A stretch of 64,000 nucleotides of DNA from Collinsella aerofaciens (GTDB lineage Bacteria > Actinomycetota > Coriobacteriia > Coriobacteriales > Coriobacteriaceae): contig NZ_CP024160.1 in the NCBI RefSeq assembly GCF_002736145.1, positions 1,116,001 through 1,180,000 on the forward strand, written 5' to 3'. The notes beneath the pieces are model-generated. The model was given only the letters and a program-made list of their open reading frames with translations, was not told the origin of the DNA and made no database searches. A program made the translations under genes and the position numbers. Shown in pieces: positions 24,019 to 33,595 of this stretch; the stretch's first letter is position 1, and each line of letters starts with the position of its first letter.

Positions 24019-24960
24019 TTAAGCCTTCAGGCTCAGGCCCATGGACTCAAGCTTGTCCTTCACTTCCTCGATCGACTTAACACCGAAGTTACGGATGTTG
24101 AGCAGATCGTTCTCCGAGAACTCAACGAGCTGACGGACCGAGTGAATGCTGGCGCGCTTAAGGCAGTTGTAGGAACGGACGGAAAGGTCCAGATCCTCGA
24201 TCTGCTTGTCCAGCTCGGCGTTGTCGTTGGTGACCTCGGGAGCGAAGATCGAAGCCTCCTCCTCGACCTCGGGGGTCTCGGCAAGGTTCATAAAGGCGGC
24301 CATATGCTGGTTGATGATATTGGCAGCCTGGACCACGGCGTCGCGCGGGGCGATGGAGCCGTTGGTCTCGATCTCGAGGACAAGGCGGTCGTAGTCGGTG
24401 TGCTGACCGACACGGCAAGCCTCAACGAGCTTGGCGCAACGGGAAACCGGCGAGTACAGCGAGTCGACGTGGATCACACCGATGGGATCGTTATCGCGCT
24501 TGTTAGCCTCGCCAGAGACATAGCCGCGGCCATAGCCGATGCGCATGCTCATGGTGAGATGGCCACCCTCGGTGAGCGTAGCAATGTGCTGCTCGGGGTT
24601 GACCAGCTCAAACTCGGACGGAATAAAGAAGTCCGCACCGGTGACCTCGCAGGGGCCGTCAACCGAGATGGTGGCGGTCGCCTCGTCGGTCGTGCCGAGA
24701 GCCCTGAAGACAAGACCCTTGACATTCAGGACGATGTCGGTGACATCCTCGACCATGTTAGGGATGGTCATGAACTCGTGCTGCGCACCATCGATCTGAA
24801 TAGCCTCGACGGCGGCACCCTCGAGCGAGGACAGAAGAACGCGACGAAGGGAGTTACCCAGCGTATCGCCGTAACCACGCTCGAGCGGCTCGACGGAGAC
24901 ACGAGCAGACGTCTCGTTGATCTCTTCGACCTGAACCTGAGGCCTAATGAATTCTGACAT
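24019..24960 (-). CDS. rpoA: DNA-directed RNA polymerase subunit alpha
   Basis: The 313-residue alpha subunit nucleates RNA polymerase assembly. Residues 1-230 are the dimerisation domain, with GYGDTLGNSLRRVLLSSLEGAAVE and GYGRGYVSGEANK. Residues 250-313 are the C-terminal domain that touches UP elements and activators (NCLKRASIHSVRQLVEFSEND, NFGVKSIEEVKDKL). An acidic linker joins them. It sits between rpsD and rplQ in the usual alpha-operon order. Confidence 0.97.
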   Translation of the reverse strand: MSEFIRPQVQVEEINETSARVSVEPLERGYGDTLGNSLRRVLLSSLEGAAVEAIQIDGAQHEFMTIPNMVEDVTDIVLNVKGLVFRALGTTDEATATISVDGPCEVTGADFFIPSEFELVNPEQHIATLTEGGHLTMSMRIGYGRGYVSGEANKRDNDPIGVIHVDSLYSPVSRCAKLVEACRVGQHTDYDRLVLEIETNGSIAPRDAVVQAANIINQHMAAFMNLAETPEVEEEASIFAPEVTNDNAELDKQIEDLDLSVRSYNCLKRASIHSVRQLVEFSENDLLNIRNFGVKSIEEVKDKLESMGLSLKA

Positions 24961-24992
24961 GTATTACCTCCAGCCTCAGCAGCCCGGATGGA

Positions 24993-25589
24993 CTACTTAG
25001 AGTAGAGCTCGACGATGAGCTGCTCGTTGATATCACCGCTGATCTGCTCACGCGTCGGCAGAGCGAGCACGTTACCAGACAGCTTCTCGATATCGACCTC
25101 GAGCCAGCCAGGGACCTCAAAGCGCTCGGAGGAAATCAGGGCCTCCTTGATGGGGAGGAGGTCACGGAACTTCTCGCCGACAGCGACGACGTCGCCGGCC
25201 TTGACGCGGTAGGACGGGATGTCCACGCGCTTGCCGTTCACGGTGAAGTGACCGTGACGGACGGACTGACGAGCCTCTTTGCGGGTACGGGCGAAGCCAA
25301 GACGGAAGACGACGTTGTCGAGGCGAGACTCAAGGATGATCATGAGGTTCTCACCGGTGACGCCGTTCATCTTGCGGGCCTTGTTGAAGTAGCCGTGGAA
25401 CTGCTTCTCCAGAACGCCATAGATAAACTTGACCTTCTGCTTCTCGCGCAGCTGCATGCCGTACTCAGATTCCTTGCGACGGCGCTTGGGCTGACGGATA
25501 GATTCCTTCTTGCTGCTGTAACCGAGCTCAGCGGGATCGATCCCGAGCTGACGGCAGCGCTTAAGAACAGGAGTCCTGTCGATTGCCAT
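24993..25589 (-). CDS. rpsD: 30S ribosomal protein S4
   Basis: The 198-residue protein is a primary 16S rRNA binder that starts assembly of the small subunit body and often autoregulates the alpha operon. The S4 RNA-binding domain is clear (ESRLDNVVFRLGFARTRKEARQSVRHGHFTVNGKRV). The N-terminal region here lacks the zinc-binding Cys cluster and reads PVLKRCRQLGIDPAELGYSSKK, so it is the Cys-poor form. It lies between rpsK and rpoA. Confidence 0.97.
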   Translation of the reverse strand: MAIDRTPVLKRCRQLGIDPAELGYSSKKESIRQPKRRRKESEYGMQLREKQKVKFIYGVLEKQFHGYFNKARKMNGVTGENLMIILESRLDNVVFRLGFARTRKEARQSVRHGHFTVNGKRVDIPSYRVKAGDVVAVGEKFRDLLPIKEALISSERFEVPGWLEVDIEKLSGNVLALPTREQISGDINEQLIVELYSK

Positions 25590-25608
25590 ATTGATACGAT
25601 CCTTTCAG

Positions 25609-26013
25609 TTACACGCGGCGACGCTTCTTGGGGCGGCAGCCGTTGTGCGGAATGGGGGTCTTGTCCTGGATGCTCGAGACCTCGAGGCCAGCAGCCTGGA
25701 GGGAGCGGATGGCGGTCTCACGACCGGAGCCGGGGCCCTTGACGAAGACGGAAACCTTCTTCATACCGTGCTCCATGGCCTGCTTGGCAGCAGCCTCGGC
25801 AGCCATCTGGGCAGCGAACGGCGTGGACTTACGGGAGCCCTTGAAGCCCACCTGGCCAGCCGACTTCCAGGAAATGACGTTGCCCTGGGGATCGGTGATC
25901 GAAACGATCGTGTTGTTGAACGTAGAACGAATGTGAGCCTGGCCCACGGAAATGTTCTTACGGTCCGCGCGCTTCAGACGGGCAGCGCGAACGTTCTTCT
26001 TAGCAGTAGCCAT
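25609..26013 (-). CDS. rpsK: 30S ribosomal protein S11
   Basis: The 134-residue S11 lines the mRNA exit cleft on the platform of the small subunit. Typical motifs are [57 protein letters not shown] and the C-terminal [14 protein letters not shown]. It follows rpsM by 14 bp in the alpha operon and precedes rpsD. Confidence 0.97.
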   Translation of the reverse strand: MATAKKNVRAARLKRADRKNISVGQAHIRSTFNNTIVSITDPQGNVISWKSAGQVGFKGSRKSTPFAAQMAAEAAAKQAMEHGMKKVSVFVKGPGSGRETAIRSLQAAGLEVSSIQDKTPIPHNGCRPKKRRRV

Positions 26014-26027
26014 CTATCTAGCGCTCC

Positions 26028-26402
26028 TTATTTCTTCTTCTTAGCACCGATCTGACGCTTCGGGCCCTTGCGGGTACGAGCGTTAGTGTGGGTGCGCTGG
26101 CCGCGGACCGGGAGGCCCTTGCGGTGACGAAGGCCGCGGTTGCAGCCGATGTCCATAAGGCGCTTGACGTTCTGGTTGCGCTCACGGCGGAGGTCGCCCT
26201 CAACCATGATCTGGTTCTTATCGATATAATCGCGGATGGCGTTAACCTCATCCTCGGTGAGGTCCTTAACGCGCGTATCCACGTTAACGTTGCACTCGAC
26301 GCAGATCTTCGTCGCAGTGGTGCGGCCGATGCCGTAAATGTAGGTCAGACCGATCTCAACGCGCTTCTCACGCGGGAGGTCGACACCATTAATACGGGCC
26401 AA
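26028..26402 (-). CDS. rpsM: 30S ribosomal protein S13
   Basis: The 124-residue S13 sits in the head of the small subunit, touching P-site tRNA and bridging to L5. Motifs are [25 protein letters not shown] at the start and [25 protein letters not shown] near the end, with the basic tail that reaches the tRNA. It lies between rpmJ and rpsK. Confidence 0.97.
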   Translation of the reverse strand: MARINGVDLPREKRVEIGLTYIYGIGRTTATKICVECNVNVDTRVKDLTEDEVNAIRDYIDKNQIMVEGDLRRERNQNVKRLMDIGCNRGLRHRKGLPVRGQRTHTNARTRKGPKRQIGAKKKK

Positions 26403-26416
26403 CGTAGTCTCCTCTC

Positions 26417-26530
26417 TTAACCCTGACGCTGCTTATGACGGGGGTTCTCGCAAATGACGAGGACCTTGCCATGGCGCCTAATGATTTTGCACTTATCGCA
26501 CATCTTCTTGACCGAAGGACGTACCTTCAT
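26417..26530 (-). CDS. rpmJ: 50S ribosomal protein L36
   Basis: This 37-codon gene encodes [20 protein letters not shown] and then [17 protein letters not shown]. Cys11, Cys14, Cys27 and His32 form the zinc site of the C+ type. It lies between infA and rpsM, its usual place, and ends 14 bp before rpsM. Confidence 0.96.
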   Translation of the reverse strand: MKVRPSVKKMCDKCKIIRRHGKVLVICENPRHKQRQG

Positions 26531-26680
26531 CGTTCTTCCTTTCGGTAGCGCTCAAACTACTTCCCTACTATCTACTCGCCCAGCCGCAGGCGTTTAAAAC
26601 TATGGCTGGTCTTCACACACAATCCGACCGTAGGTTGAGCTAAGCCTGCAGTCGGAAATGGAGTGCGTGTATGCGTGCCG

Positions 26681-26905
26681 CTATTTGTAGCGATAGGTGA
26701 TGCGGCCGCGGGTCAGGTCATACGGGGAAAGCTCCACGACAACCCTGTCACCGGGGAGAATACGGATGTAATTCATTCGGATCTTGCCAGAAATGTTGCA
26801 CAGAACCGAATGACCGTTCTCGAGCTCGACCTTAAACATGGCGTTGGGCAGCGGTTCCTTTACCGTACCCTCGAGCTCAATTGCGTCTTCCTTCTTCACA
26901 AGCAA
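26681..26905 (-). CDS. infA: Translation initiation factor IF-1
   Basis: The 74-residue S1-fold protein blocks the A site during initiation. It reads [20 protein letters not shown] and then [20 protein letters not shown] and [20 protein letters not shown], nearly the family consensus. The frame opens at a TTG at 26905; a GTG at 26899 would match family length equally well. About 150 bp of structured, gene-free sequence separates it from rpmJ downstream, longer than other gaps in this operon. Confidence 0.96.
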   Translation of the reverse strand: MLVKKEDAIELEGTVKEPLPNAMFKVELENGHSVLCNISGKIRMNYIRILPGDRVVVELSPYDLTRGRITYRYK

Positions 26906-27042
26906 TCATCTTTCTCTAGAAAACGACAGCGATTGAGTATTCTACAATACGCATGCACGTATCGTAATATCTTCGTAATGGCTCCACAACTAAGCGGAAC
27001 TTGTTACATTTGAAATGTTAAGGCGTGCATTTGACGCAAGCC

Positions 27043-27831
27043 CTACATTTCACCGCCCTGCAAGGAACACCAAGCACCTTGGGCATCCGTGGTGAGAATC
27101 ACCGGACCGTCATTGGTAATGGCGACGGTGTTCTCGTAGTGCGCGGCGGGCAGGTGGTCGTTGGTCGTAACAATCCAACCGTCGGAGCCCGTGCTCACAT
27201 GGTTGGAACCCATCGTAACCATCGGCTCGATGGCAATGACCATGCCGGCCTGGAGGCGAACGCCCCTCCCCTTCTTTCCATAGTTAGGCACGTTGGGGTC
27301 CTCGTGCATCACGCGGCCAATGCCATGGCCCACATAATCACGAAGCACGCCGTAACCGTGAGACTCGGCGAGAGACTGAACGGCATAACCGACGTCCCCG
27401 ATATGGTTACCGGGAACAGCCTGCTCGATGGCAGCCTTAAGGCAATCGCGCGTGACCTCGCACAAAGCCTTGGCCTCGGGCGTGGGGGTACCGACGAAAA
27501 ACGTCCAAGCGTTATCGCCGACCCAACCGTCAACAACGGCTCCGGTATCGATGGAGATGATATCGCCATCGCGCAGGATCATGTCGGGGTTGGGAATACC
27601 GTGGACCACGGCATCGTTGATCGATGCGCAAATGGTCCCCGGGAACCCGCCGTAACCCTTAAAGGCCGGGGTGCCACCATGCATGCGGATAATCTGCTCC
27701 GCGAGCTGATCGAGCTCAAAAGTCGAAACGCCGGGGCGCACCATGGCTCCAACGTGGCGGAGCGCCATCTTAGATAGCGCTCCTGCCTTCTTCATCTGCT
27801 CGATTTGCGTTGCAGACTTAATCTTGATCAT
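27043..27831 (-). CDS. map: Methionine aminopeptidase, type I
   Basis: It removes the initiator methionine from nascent proteins. The 262-residue protein has all five metal ligands: Asp in SIDTGAVVDG, Asp in VGDNAWTF, His in YVGHGIGR, Glu in AIEPMVTMG and Glu in HYENTVAI. There is no N-terminal extension, so it is type Ia. Its ATG overlaps the adk stop codon by 4 bp (ATGA), indicating coupled translation. Gene order adk-map-infA is the standard one. Confidence 0.97.
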   Translation of the reverse strand: MIKIKSATQIEQMKKAGALSKMALRHVGAMVRPGVSTFELDQLAEQIIRMHGGTPAFKGYGGFPGTICASINDAVVHGIPNPDMILRDGDIISIDTGAVVDGWVGDNAWTFFVGTPTPEAKALCEVTRDCLKAAIEQAVPGNHIGDVGYAVQSLAESHGYGVLRDYVGHGIGRVMHEDPNVPNYGKKGRGVRLQAGMVIAIEPMVTMGSNHVSTGSDGWIVTTNDHLPAAHYENTVAITNDGPVILTTDAQGAWCSLQGGEM

Positions 27832-28454
27832 AGACCGAGAGCCTCTTTGACATCCCCGTACACGGTCTCGCGAGCCTGGTTACCGTTGACCGACTTGAGC
27901 AGACCCTGGCCACGATAGTAGTCGACGAGCGGGCTCGTGGACTTCTCGTAGACGTCGAGACGGTTCTTGATGGTCTCGGGCTTGTCGTCGTCGCGCTGAT
28001 ACATCTCGCCGGCGCACTTGGGGCAGGTAGCATCGGCAGCGGTGCCGGTGTAACCGCAGGCGCGGCAGGTGCGACGCGAAGACAGACGATCGATAATGAC
28101 CTCGGGGGCCACGTCGACCAGAAGGGCGCAGTCGATCTCGCGACCCATGGCGGAGAGCTCGGAATCGAGCGTCACGGCCTGGGCGGTGTTGCGCGGGAAG
28201 CCGTCGAGGATGAAGCCCTGCTGGGCGTCATCGGCGGCAAGGCGCTCCTTGACAAGGTCGATCACGAGCTGGTCGGGAACGAGCTCGCCAGCGTCCATGT
28301 ACTTCTTAGCCTGAATACCAAGCTCGGTGCCACCCTTGACGGCAGCACGCAGCAGGTCGCCCGTGGAAATGTGGGCGACGCCAAACTCGGCGACGAGCTC
28401 CTGTGCAACGGTGCCCTTACCGGCACCCGGAGCTCCGAGCAATACGAGGTTCAT
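27828..28454 (-). CDS. adk: Adenylate kinase with zinc-type lid
   Basis: It interconverts ATP + AMP and 2 ADP. The ATG at 28454 follows GAGGA, giving 208 residues. The P-loop is GAPGAGKGT near the start; STGDLLRAAV and DGFPRNTAQA bind AMP. The lid contains CRACGYTG and CPKC, the four-Cys zinc site of the long form. It is placed between secY and map, as usual. Confidence 0.97.
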   Translation of the reverse strand: MNLVLLGAPGAGKGTVAQELVAEFGVAHISTGDLLRAAVKGGTELGIQAKKYMDAGELVPDQLVIDLVKERLAADDAQQGFILDGFPRNTAQAVTLDSELSAMGREIDCALLVDVAPEVIIDRLSSRRTCRACGYTGTAADATCPKCAGEMYQRDDDKPETIKNRLDVYEKSTSPLVDYYRGQGLLKSVNGNQARETVYGDVKEALGL

Positions 28455-28472
28455 GAGCAATCCTCCTCTAGC

Positions 28473-29759
28473 CTATTTAAAGAATCCATCGTAATCATAC
28501 ATCTTGATCTGGCCTTCGAGCTTATCGACCGTGTCGAGCACGACGCCGACCATGATGAGGATGGACGTGCCGCCAAACGCCTGGATCAGATGGTTACCCG
28601 TGAAGGAGAAGATGATCGAAGGCACGATGGCGATGAGCGCCAAAAAGACAGCGCTGGGAAGCGTGATCTTGTTGAGGGCGTTCTTGATGTAGGCCGCGGT
28701 AGCCCTACCCGGACGCACGCCCGGAATAAAGCCGCCCTGCTTCTTAAGGTTGTCGGCCGTGTCATCGGGGTTGAACACCATGGAGGTGTAGAAGTACGCG
28801 AAGAACACGATGAGGACAACGTTAAGCACCCAGTTGAGCCAACCGGTCGAAAGCGCGGAGGCAACTGCCTGAATCCAGCCGATGCCGGGGAAGAACACGG
28901 CAATCTGAGCCGGGAAGTACAGCAGCGCCGAAGCGAAGATGATCGGTACGACACCCGCGGTGTTGACCTTGATGGGCAGGTAGGTGGTCTGGCCACCCAT
29001 CATGCGACGGCCCACGACGCGCTTAGCGTAGGAGACCGGGATGCGGCGCTGGCCGCGCTCAAGGAAAACAATCAGGGGGATAACCAGCAAGATGATGGCG
29101 CAGATGATCACCATGGTGATGATGCCACCGGCATTGCCCTCGGTGCTGGAGAAGATCGCTTGCGGCAGACCGGCCATGATGTTCGCAAAGATGATCAGCG
29201 ACATGCCATTGCCGATACCGCGCTGGGTGATGAGCTCACCAATCCACATGATCAGCATCGCGCCCGCGGTGAGCGTACCGACGATCATGAGGTCGAAGAT
29301 GATCTCGGGAGCGCCGGCGCCATTGAAGCTGATGCCGAAGCTCTTAAAGAGGAAGAGGTAACCCACGGAGTTGAGGATTGCCAGAGCCAGGGTGAGGTAA
29401 CGCGAATACTGCGTAATCTTGGTCTGACCGACCTCGCCCTCGCGGGCAAGCTCATGCAGGGAAGGCACAACGGCCTGGAGCATCTGGAGGATGATCGAGC
29501 TGGTGATGTAAGGCATGATGCCCAGCGAAAACACCGACACATAGCTCAACGCGCCGCCAGAGAAAAGATTCAGGAGGGCCATAGCACCTGCGGCGACCGA
29601 ATTGTTATCGGTCGAGAAAAGGCCCAGCATCCCCTGGAAGGGAATGCCGGGCACAGGAACGTGCGCACCAATGCGGTACACGACGAGCATAGCTATGGTA
29701 AAAAGAATCTTTTCGCGCAATTCTTTGATGCGGAAAGCATTCTTAAGACCATTTAGCAC
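28473..29759 (-). CDS. secY: Preprotein translocase subunit SecY
   Basis: The 428-residue channel of the Sec system has ten membrane helices. The start is a GTG at 29759 that overlaps the rplO stop by 7 bp. Recognisable segments are [22 protein letters not shown] (helix 1), [16 protein letters not shown] (helix 2 and pore region) and [19 protein letters not shown] (the cytoplasmic loop that contacts ribosome and SecA). secA itself is at the left edge of the window, well away from this operon. Confidence 0.97.
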   Translation of the reverse strand: MLNGLKNAFRIKELREKILFTIAMLVVYRIGAHVPVPGIPFQGMLGLFSTDNNSVAAGAMALLNLFSGGALSYVSVFSLGIMPYITSSIILQMLQAVVPSLHELAREGEVGQTKITQYSRYLTLALAILNSVGYLFLFKSFGISFNGAGAPEIIFDLMIVGTLTAGAMLIMWIGELITQRGIGNGMSLIIFANIMAGLPQAIFSSTEGNAGGIITMVIICAIILLVIPLIVFLERGQRRIPVSYAKRVVGRRMMGGQTTYLPIKVNTAGVVPIIFASALLYFPAQIAVFFPGIGWIQAVASALSTGWLNWVLNVVLIVFFAYFYTSMVFNPDDTADNLKKQGGFIPGVRPGRATAAYIKNALNKITLPSAVFLALIAIVPSIIFSFTGNHLIQAFGGTSILIMVGVVLDTVDKLEGQIKMYDYDGFFK

Positions 29760-30202
29760 GGCAGCTCGACCTTTCCGCCGGCGGCCTCGATCTTGGCCTG
29801 CGCAGAAGCGCTGACCTTGTCGACCTTGACCGTGAACTTCTTGGTGAGCTCACCATTGCCGAGCACCTTGACGGGCTCGAACTCGCTCTTGGTGATGCGA
29901 GCGGCCTTAAGAGCGGCACCGTCGATCACAGCGCCGTCCTCGAACTTACGCTCGAGACGCTCAACGTTAACAGCGGTGTACTCGATACGACGGGGGTTGC
30001 GGAAGCCCGGAAGCTTGGGCAGGCGCATAGCCAGCGGAGTCTGGCCACCCTCGAAGCCGGCACCCTTGGTGCCGCCAGAGCGAGAACCCTGGCCCTTCTG
30101 ACCGCGGCCAGAAGTGGTGCCGTGACCCGAAGAATTGCCACGGCCGACGCGCTTGCGGTTCTTGGTGGAACCGGGCGCGGGAGTAAGATCGTGAAGCTGC
30201 AT
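29753..30202 (-). CDS. rplO: 50S ribosomal protein L15
   Basis: The 149-residue L15 begins [20 protein letters not shown] and continues with the Gly/Arg-rich extension ([22 protein letters not shown]) that threads into 23S rRNA. A compact C-terminal domain follows ([22 protein letters not shown]). Its stop overlaps the secY start, so the two are translationally coupled. Confidence 0.97.
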   Translation of the reverse strand: MQLHDLTPAPGSTKNRKRVGRGNSSGHGTTSGRGQKGQGSRSGGTKGAGFEGGQTPLAMRLPKLPGFRNPRRIEYTAVNVERLERKFEDGAVIDGAALKAARITKSEFEPVKVLGNGELTKKFTVKVDKVSASAQAKIEAAGGKVELPC

Positions 30203-30205
30203 TTG

Positions 30206-30388
30206 CTACTCCTCTACAATCTCGACAAGGTGCTTGACCTTGAAGATCATGCCGCGGACGGACTCGTTGTCAGCAATCTCGCGAACCTCGCGGATCCTGT
30301 GGAGACCGAGGGCACGGACAGTACGGACCTGGTCCTGCTTGCAACCGTTGGTGCTGCGGACCTGCTTGATCTTGATGGTGTCAGCCAT
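30206..30388 (-). CDS. rpmD: 50S ribosomal protein L30
   Basis: The 60-residue protein IKIKQVRSTNGCKQDQVRTV followed by ALGLHRIREVREIADNESVR is a typical short bacterial L30. It lies 2 bp after rpsE and 3 bp before rplO in the spc operon, so the three are probably translated together. Confidence 0.96.
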   Translation of the reverse strand: MADTIKIKQVRSTNGCKQDQVRTVRALGLHRIREVREIADNESVRGMIFKVKHLVEIVEE

Positions 30389-30390
30389 GC

Positions 30391-30915
30391 TTAGTTCTCC
30401 TTACCGACGAACATCTCGGAGACCGTCAGGCCACGGCGAGCCGCGACGTCCTCAGGGCTGGAGAGCTCCTTGAGGCCCTCGACGGCAGCCTTGATGATGT
30501 TGAGGCCGTTGTCGGTACCGAGGGACTTGGACAGGACGTTCTTGATGCCAGCAAGCTCAAAGAGGGGACGCACAGCGCCGCCGGCGATAACGCCGGTACC
30601 CTCGACAGCGGGCTTGATGATGATGCGGCCGGCACCAAAGTGACCGAGAACCTCGTGCGGAATGGTGCCCTGATCGGTCACCGGCACGTGGAACATGTTC
30701 TTCTTGGCATCGAGAGACGCCTTGGAGATGGCCATGGGCACCTCAGCGGACTTGCCCATGCCAACGCCGACGTTGCCCTTGCCGTCGCCAACGACGACGA
30801 GAGCGACGAGGCTCATGCGACGACCGCCCTTGACGGTCTTCGACACTCGGTTGATGTAAACGACGCGCTCCTCGAACTCGGAGGCCTCGCGCTGCTGCTT
30901 CTGATTACGAGCCAT
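30391..30915 (-). CDS. rpsE: 30S ribosomal protein S5
   Basis: The 174-residue S5 helps mRNA unwinding and accuracy at the back of the small subunit. Motifs are [20 protein letters not shown] at the N-terminal double-stranded RNA-binding domain and [19 protein letters not shown], then [19 protein letters not shown]. It lies between rplR and rpmD. Confidence 0.97.
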   Translation of the reverse strand: MARNQKQQREASEFEERVVYINRVSKTVKGGRRMSLVALVVVGDGKGNVGVGMGKSAEVPMAISKASLDAKKNMFHVPVTDQGTIPHEVLGHFGAGRIIIKPAVEGTGVIAGGAVRPLFELAGIKNVLSKSLGTDNGLNIIKAAVEGLKELSSPEDVAARRGLTVSEMFVGKEN

Positions 30916-30929
30916 GTGCTACATACCTC

Positions 30930-31298
30930 CTAGAACTCGAGACCGGCGGCACGAGCACCGTCGGCGAGGGCCTTGACGCGGCCATGGTAGATACGGCCAC
31001 CGCGATCGAAGGCGACCTTGGTGATGCCGGCCTCGATGGCGCGCTTGCCAACGAGCTGACCGACCTTCTCCGCAGCCTCCTTGTTCGAGGTGTGGGTGCC
31101 CTTGAACTCCGCCTCGAGGGTCGAGGCGGAGACGAGCGTCAGGCTGGAGCCCTTGCTGTCGTCGATGATCTGGGCATAGATGTTGGCGTTAGTACGGGTC
31201 ACGCGAAGACGCGGACGCTCGGCGGTACCCGAGACCTTGCCGCGAACACGACGCTGACGACGCTTGAGGCCTTCCAGCTTCGCCTTATGCTTGTTCAT
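30930..31298 (-). CDS. rplR: 50S ribosomal protein L18
   Basis: The 122-residue L18 binds 5S rRNA in the central protuberance. It reads [20 protein letters not shown], then [20 protein letters not shown] near the end. A 75-bp gap separates it from rplF upstream and contains a small hairpin (CCAGCACC/GGTGCTGG near 31329-31348). Confidence 0.97.
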   Translation of the reverse strand: MNKHKAKLEGLKRRQRRVRGKVSGTAERPRLRVTRTNANIYAQIIDDSKGSSLTLVSASTLEAEFKGTHTSNKEAAEKVGQLVGKRAIEAGITKVAFDRGGRIYHGRVKALADGARAAGLEF

Positions 31299-31373
31299 AC
31301 GTAAACTCCTAAAAAGGTTGATCTTGCCAGCACCTGACGGGGTGCTGGTCTTATGCGAGTGAGTCGGTTACGA

Positions 31374-31910
31374 CTACTTGGCGGCCTTACCCAGCTTGCG
31401 GCGGATGTGCTCGCCAACGTAGTGGATACCCTTGCCCTTGTAAGGCTCGGGAGGACGATAGCCGCGGATCTCAGCGGCGATCTGACCGACCTGCTGCTTG
31501 TTGATACCCTTGACGTTCACGTGGGTGTTGTCGGGAACCTCGAAGGTGATGCCCTCGGGAGCCTCGACGATCACGGGGTGCGAGAAGCCCAGGGAGAACT
31601 CGAGGTTCTTGCCCTTCTGCTGCACGCGGTAACCGACGCCGGCGAGCTCGAGCTTCTTCTCGAAGCCCTCGGAAACGCCAACAACCATGTTGTGGATGAG
31701 GGCGCGGGTGAGGCCGTGGCGGGCACGGGTCTCACGCTCGTCGTCGGGACGGGAAACGGTGAGGACGTTGTCCTCGACGTTGATAGCGAGCTTCTCAAAG
31801 ACATCGAGCTCGAGCTGGCCCTTGGGGCCCTTGACGACAACGTTGTTGCCGTTGACTGCCACTTCGACTCCGGCGGGAATCTGGACAGGCTTATTACCGA
31901 TACGAGACAC
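31374..31910 (-). CDS. rplF: 50S ribosomal protein L6
   Basis: The 178-residue L6 has two related domains near the factor-binding site of the large subunit. It begins [20 protein letters not shown], contains the repeat core [13 protein letters not shown], and ends with the signature [19 protein letters not shown] that contacts 23S rRNA. It lies between rpsH and rplR. Confidence 0.97.
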   Translation of the reverse strand: MSRIGNKPVQIPAGVEVAVNGNNVVVKGPKGQLELDVFEKLAINVEDNVLTVSRPDDERETRARHGLTRALIHNMVVGVSEGFEKKLELAGVGYRVQQKGKNLEFSLGFSHPVIVEAPEGITFEVPDNTHVNVKGINKQQVGQIAAEIRGYRPPEPYKGKGIHYVGEHIRRKLGKAAK

Positions 31911-31943
31911 GGTGATCTCCTTTCCTTCTACCTACCGAGCGAA

Positions 31944-32342
31944 TTACCAGACGTAAGCGATGATCTCGCCGCCGACGTTGTGCTTGCGAGCATCGCGGTC
32001 GGTCATGACGCCATGGCTGGTGGAAATAATGGCGGTACCAAGGCCACCGCGGACGCGGGGCATGTCGGCAACGCCGGTGTACTTACGCAGGCCCGGCTTG
32101 GAAATGCGGCGGATGCCGTTGATGACCTTAGCCTTCTTGGGACCATACTTAAGCGTGATGTGCAGAGTCTTCTGGGGAACGGTGTCCTCGACATCGTAGC
32201 CCTCGATGTAGCCCTCCTCGTGCAGAACACGAGCGATCTCGACGAGCTTCTTGCTGCTCGGCATGGAGACCGTGGCCTTGTTCACAGAGTTAGCGTTACG
32301 GATGCGCGTAAGCATATCTGCGATCGGGTCTGTAAGGTTCAT
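31944..32342 (-). CDS. rpsH: 30S ribosomal protein S8
   Basis: The 132-residue S8 binds the central domain of 16S rRNA and in many bacteria represses the spc operon by binding its mRNA. It reads [20 protein letters not shown] and ends with [20 protein letters not shown] plus GEIIAYVW. It follows rpsN after an unusually long 120-bp gap, where an S8 regulatory site could lie. Confidence 0.97.
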   Translation of the reverse strand: MNLTDPIADMLTRIRNANSVNKATVSMPSSKKLVEIARVLHEEGYIEGYDVEDTVPQKTLHITLKYGPKKAKVINGIRRISKPGLRKYTGVADMPRVRGGLGTAIISTSHGVMTDRDARKHNVGGEIIAYVW

Positions 32343-32461
32343 ACAGATTCTCCTTCGTTCTTGATGAACACGTGCTCTTGGTTCTTCGCCGCCCTTAACG
32401 GCAAAGCCTTTTTAGCGCGTTTTCCCTGTTCCAAACTGATGCTTGAAACGCTGGTAGTGAC

Positions 32462-32647
32462 TTACCAGCTGGCCTTCTTAACGCCGGGAAGCTCGCCCTT
32501 GAGTGCAAGCTCGCGGAAGCAGACACGGCACAGGCCGAACTTGCGGTACACAGAGTGCGGACGGCCGCAGCGCTGGCAGCGCGTGTACTCACGAGTAGAG
32601 AACTTCTGCTTGCGATTGCACTTGACGATCATCGATGTCTTAGCCAC
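32462..32647 (-). CDS. rpsN: 30S ribosomal protein S14, zinc type
   Basis: This 61-residue protein is the short zinc-binding (type Z) S14. [20 protein letters not shown] supplies four Cys ligands, and [20 protein letters not shown] is the family start. It functions in head assembly of the small subunit. Type Z is typical of Gram-positive and actinobacterial main ribosomal operons. It lies between rplE and rpsH. Confidence 0.97.
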   Translation of the reverse strand: MAKTSMIVKCNRKQKFSTREYTRCQRCGRPHSVYRKFGLCRVCFRELALKGELPGVKKASW

Positions 32648-32726
32648 TTATATCCTCCTCACATAGAGTATTGTTCGCCCCAAGCGCCGCCCCCTTGTGG
32701 GAACGGCGCTTATAGGGCAGGTGAAC

Positions 32727-33284
32727 CTATTTCTTGAACGGGAAACCGAAGGCGTCCAGAAGGGCCTTGGCCTCCTCATCGGTGTTGGCGGTGGTCACGA
32801 AAGTGATGTCCATACCACGCTGGTGATCGACGGAGTCGAAGTCGATCTCGGGGAAGATGAGCTGCTCGGTGACGCCCATGGAGAAGTTACCACGGCCGTC
32901 GAAGCTCTTGGCGGAGATACCGCGGAAGTCGCGGATACGGGGGATCGCGACGGAGGTCAGACGATCGAAGAACTCCCACATACGGTCGCCACGCAGGGTA
33001 ACCTTGCAGCCGATCGGCATACCAGCGCGCAGGCGGAAGGTAGCGATGGACTTGCGGGCACGGGTGATCATCGGCTGCTGGCCGGTGATGGCGCGCAGGT
33101 CGCGCACGGCACCGTCGATGGCCTTGGAATCGGTAGCGGCCTCGCCGACACCCATGTTCACGACGATCTTCTCAAACTTAGGGATCATCATGACGTTCTC
33201 GTACTGGAACTTGTCCTGAAGCTGCTGCTTGACCTCGTTGTTGTACTTGGTCTTCAGACGCGGCACATACTTCTCTTCTGCCAT
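32727..33284 (-). CDS. rplE: 50S ribosomal protein L5, first gene of the truncated spc operon
   Basis: The 185-residue L5 binds 5S rRNA and contacts S13 and P-site tRNA. Motifs are [20 protein letters not shown] and [20 protein letters not shown], then [20 protein letters not shown]. In nearly all bacteria rplN and rplX precede it. Here the next 311 bp are gene-free and the gene beyond is xdhC, so rplE appears to lead this transcription unit. A promoter-like site at 33422-33450 supports this. Confidence 0.97.
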   Translation of the reverse strand: MAEEKYVPRLKTKYNNEVKQQLQDKFQYENVMMIPKFEKIVVNMGVGEAATDSKAIDGAVRDLRAITGQQPMITRARKSIATFRLRAGMPIGCKVTLRGDRMWEFFDRLTSVAIPRIRDFRGISAKSFDGRGNFSMGVTEQLIFPEIDFDSVDHQRGMDITFVTTANTDEEAKALLDAFGFPFKK

Positions 33285-33421
33285 TGTTCACTCCTTCTTG
33301 GGGTTTTAAGCACGGGGCGTGGCCACGATGGGTTGTCCTCGTGCCTCCTGGCTGCATCCGCGCCGCTCATGGCATTTCGCGGTTTGGACTCGACGCAGCA
33401 GGAGCCGACAAAACAATCGGT

Positions 33422-33450
33422 ACTATACGCGCATCGGGAGCGTATTTCCA
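33422..33450 (-). promoter_or_regulatory. Candidate promoter for the rplE operon
   Basis: On the minus strand TATAGT (33422-33427) lies 17 bp downstream of TGGAAA (33445-33450), a fair match to sigma-70 boxes. It is about 140 bp upstream of the rplE start, leaving a long leader. Confidence 0.4.
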
Positions 33451-33511
33451 GAAAAACCTCGTCTGCCTGCACAACTCCACAACTCCCCCGCACAAATGGG
33501 TCCCAACAAGC

Positions 33512-33578
33512 AGTTGCGGTGAAATAGGGACCGTTTGACGGCTTAACAGGCTTAAACAGTCCGTATTTCACCGCAACT
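33512..33578. repeat. Long hairpin repeat between rplE and xdhC
   Basis: AGTTGCGGTGAAATA (33512-33526) is an exact inverted match to 33564-33578. The next 9 bp inside pair as well (GGACCGTTT/AAACAGTCC, one wobble). There is no T-run. It belongs with the other extragenic hairpins of this genome and could be a break or insertion point. Confidence 0.65.
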
Positions 33579-33595
33579 CATATATGGGGATGCGA

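Larger units (their letters stand above)
33285..33595. other. Intergenic region upstream of rplE
   Basis: No gene is supported. It contains the probable rplE promoter (33422-33450) and a long hairpin repeat (33512-33578). No trace of rplX or rplN was seen in any frame. Confidence 0.7.
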
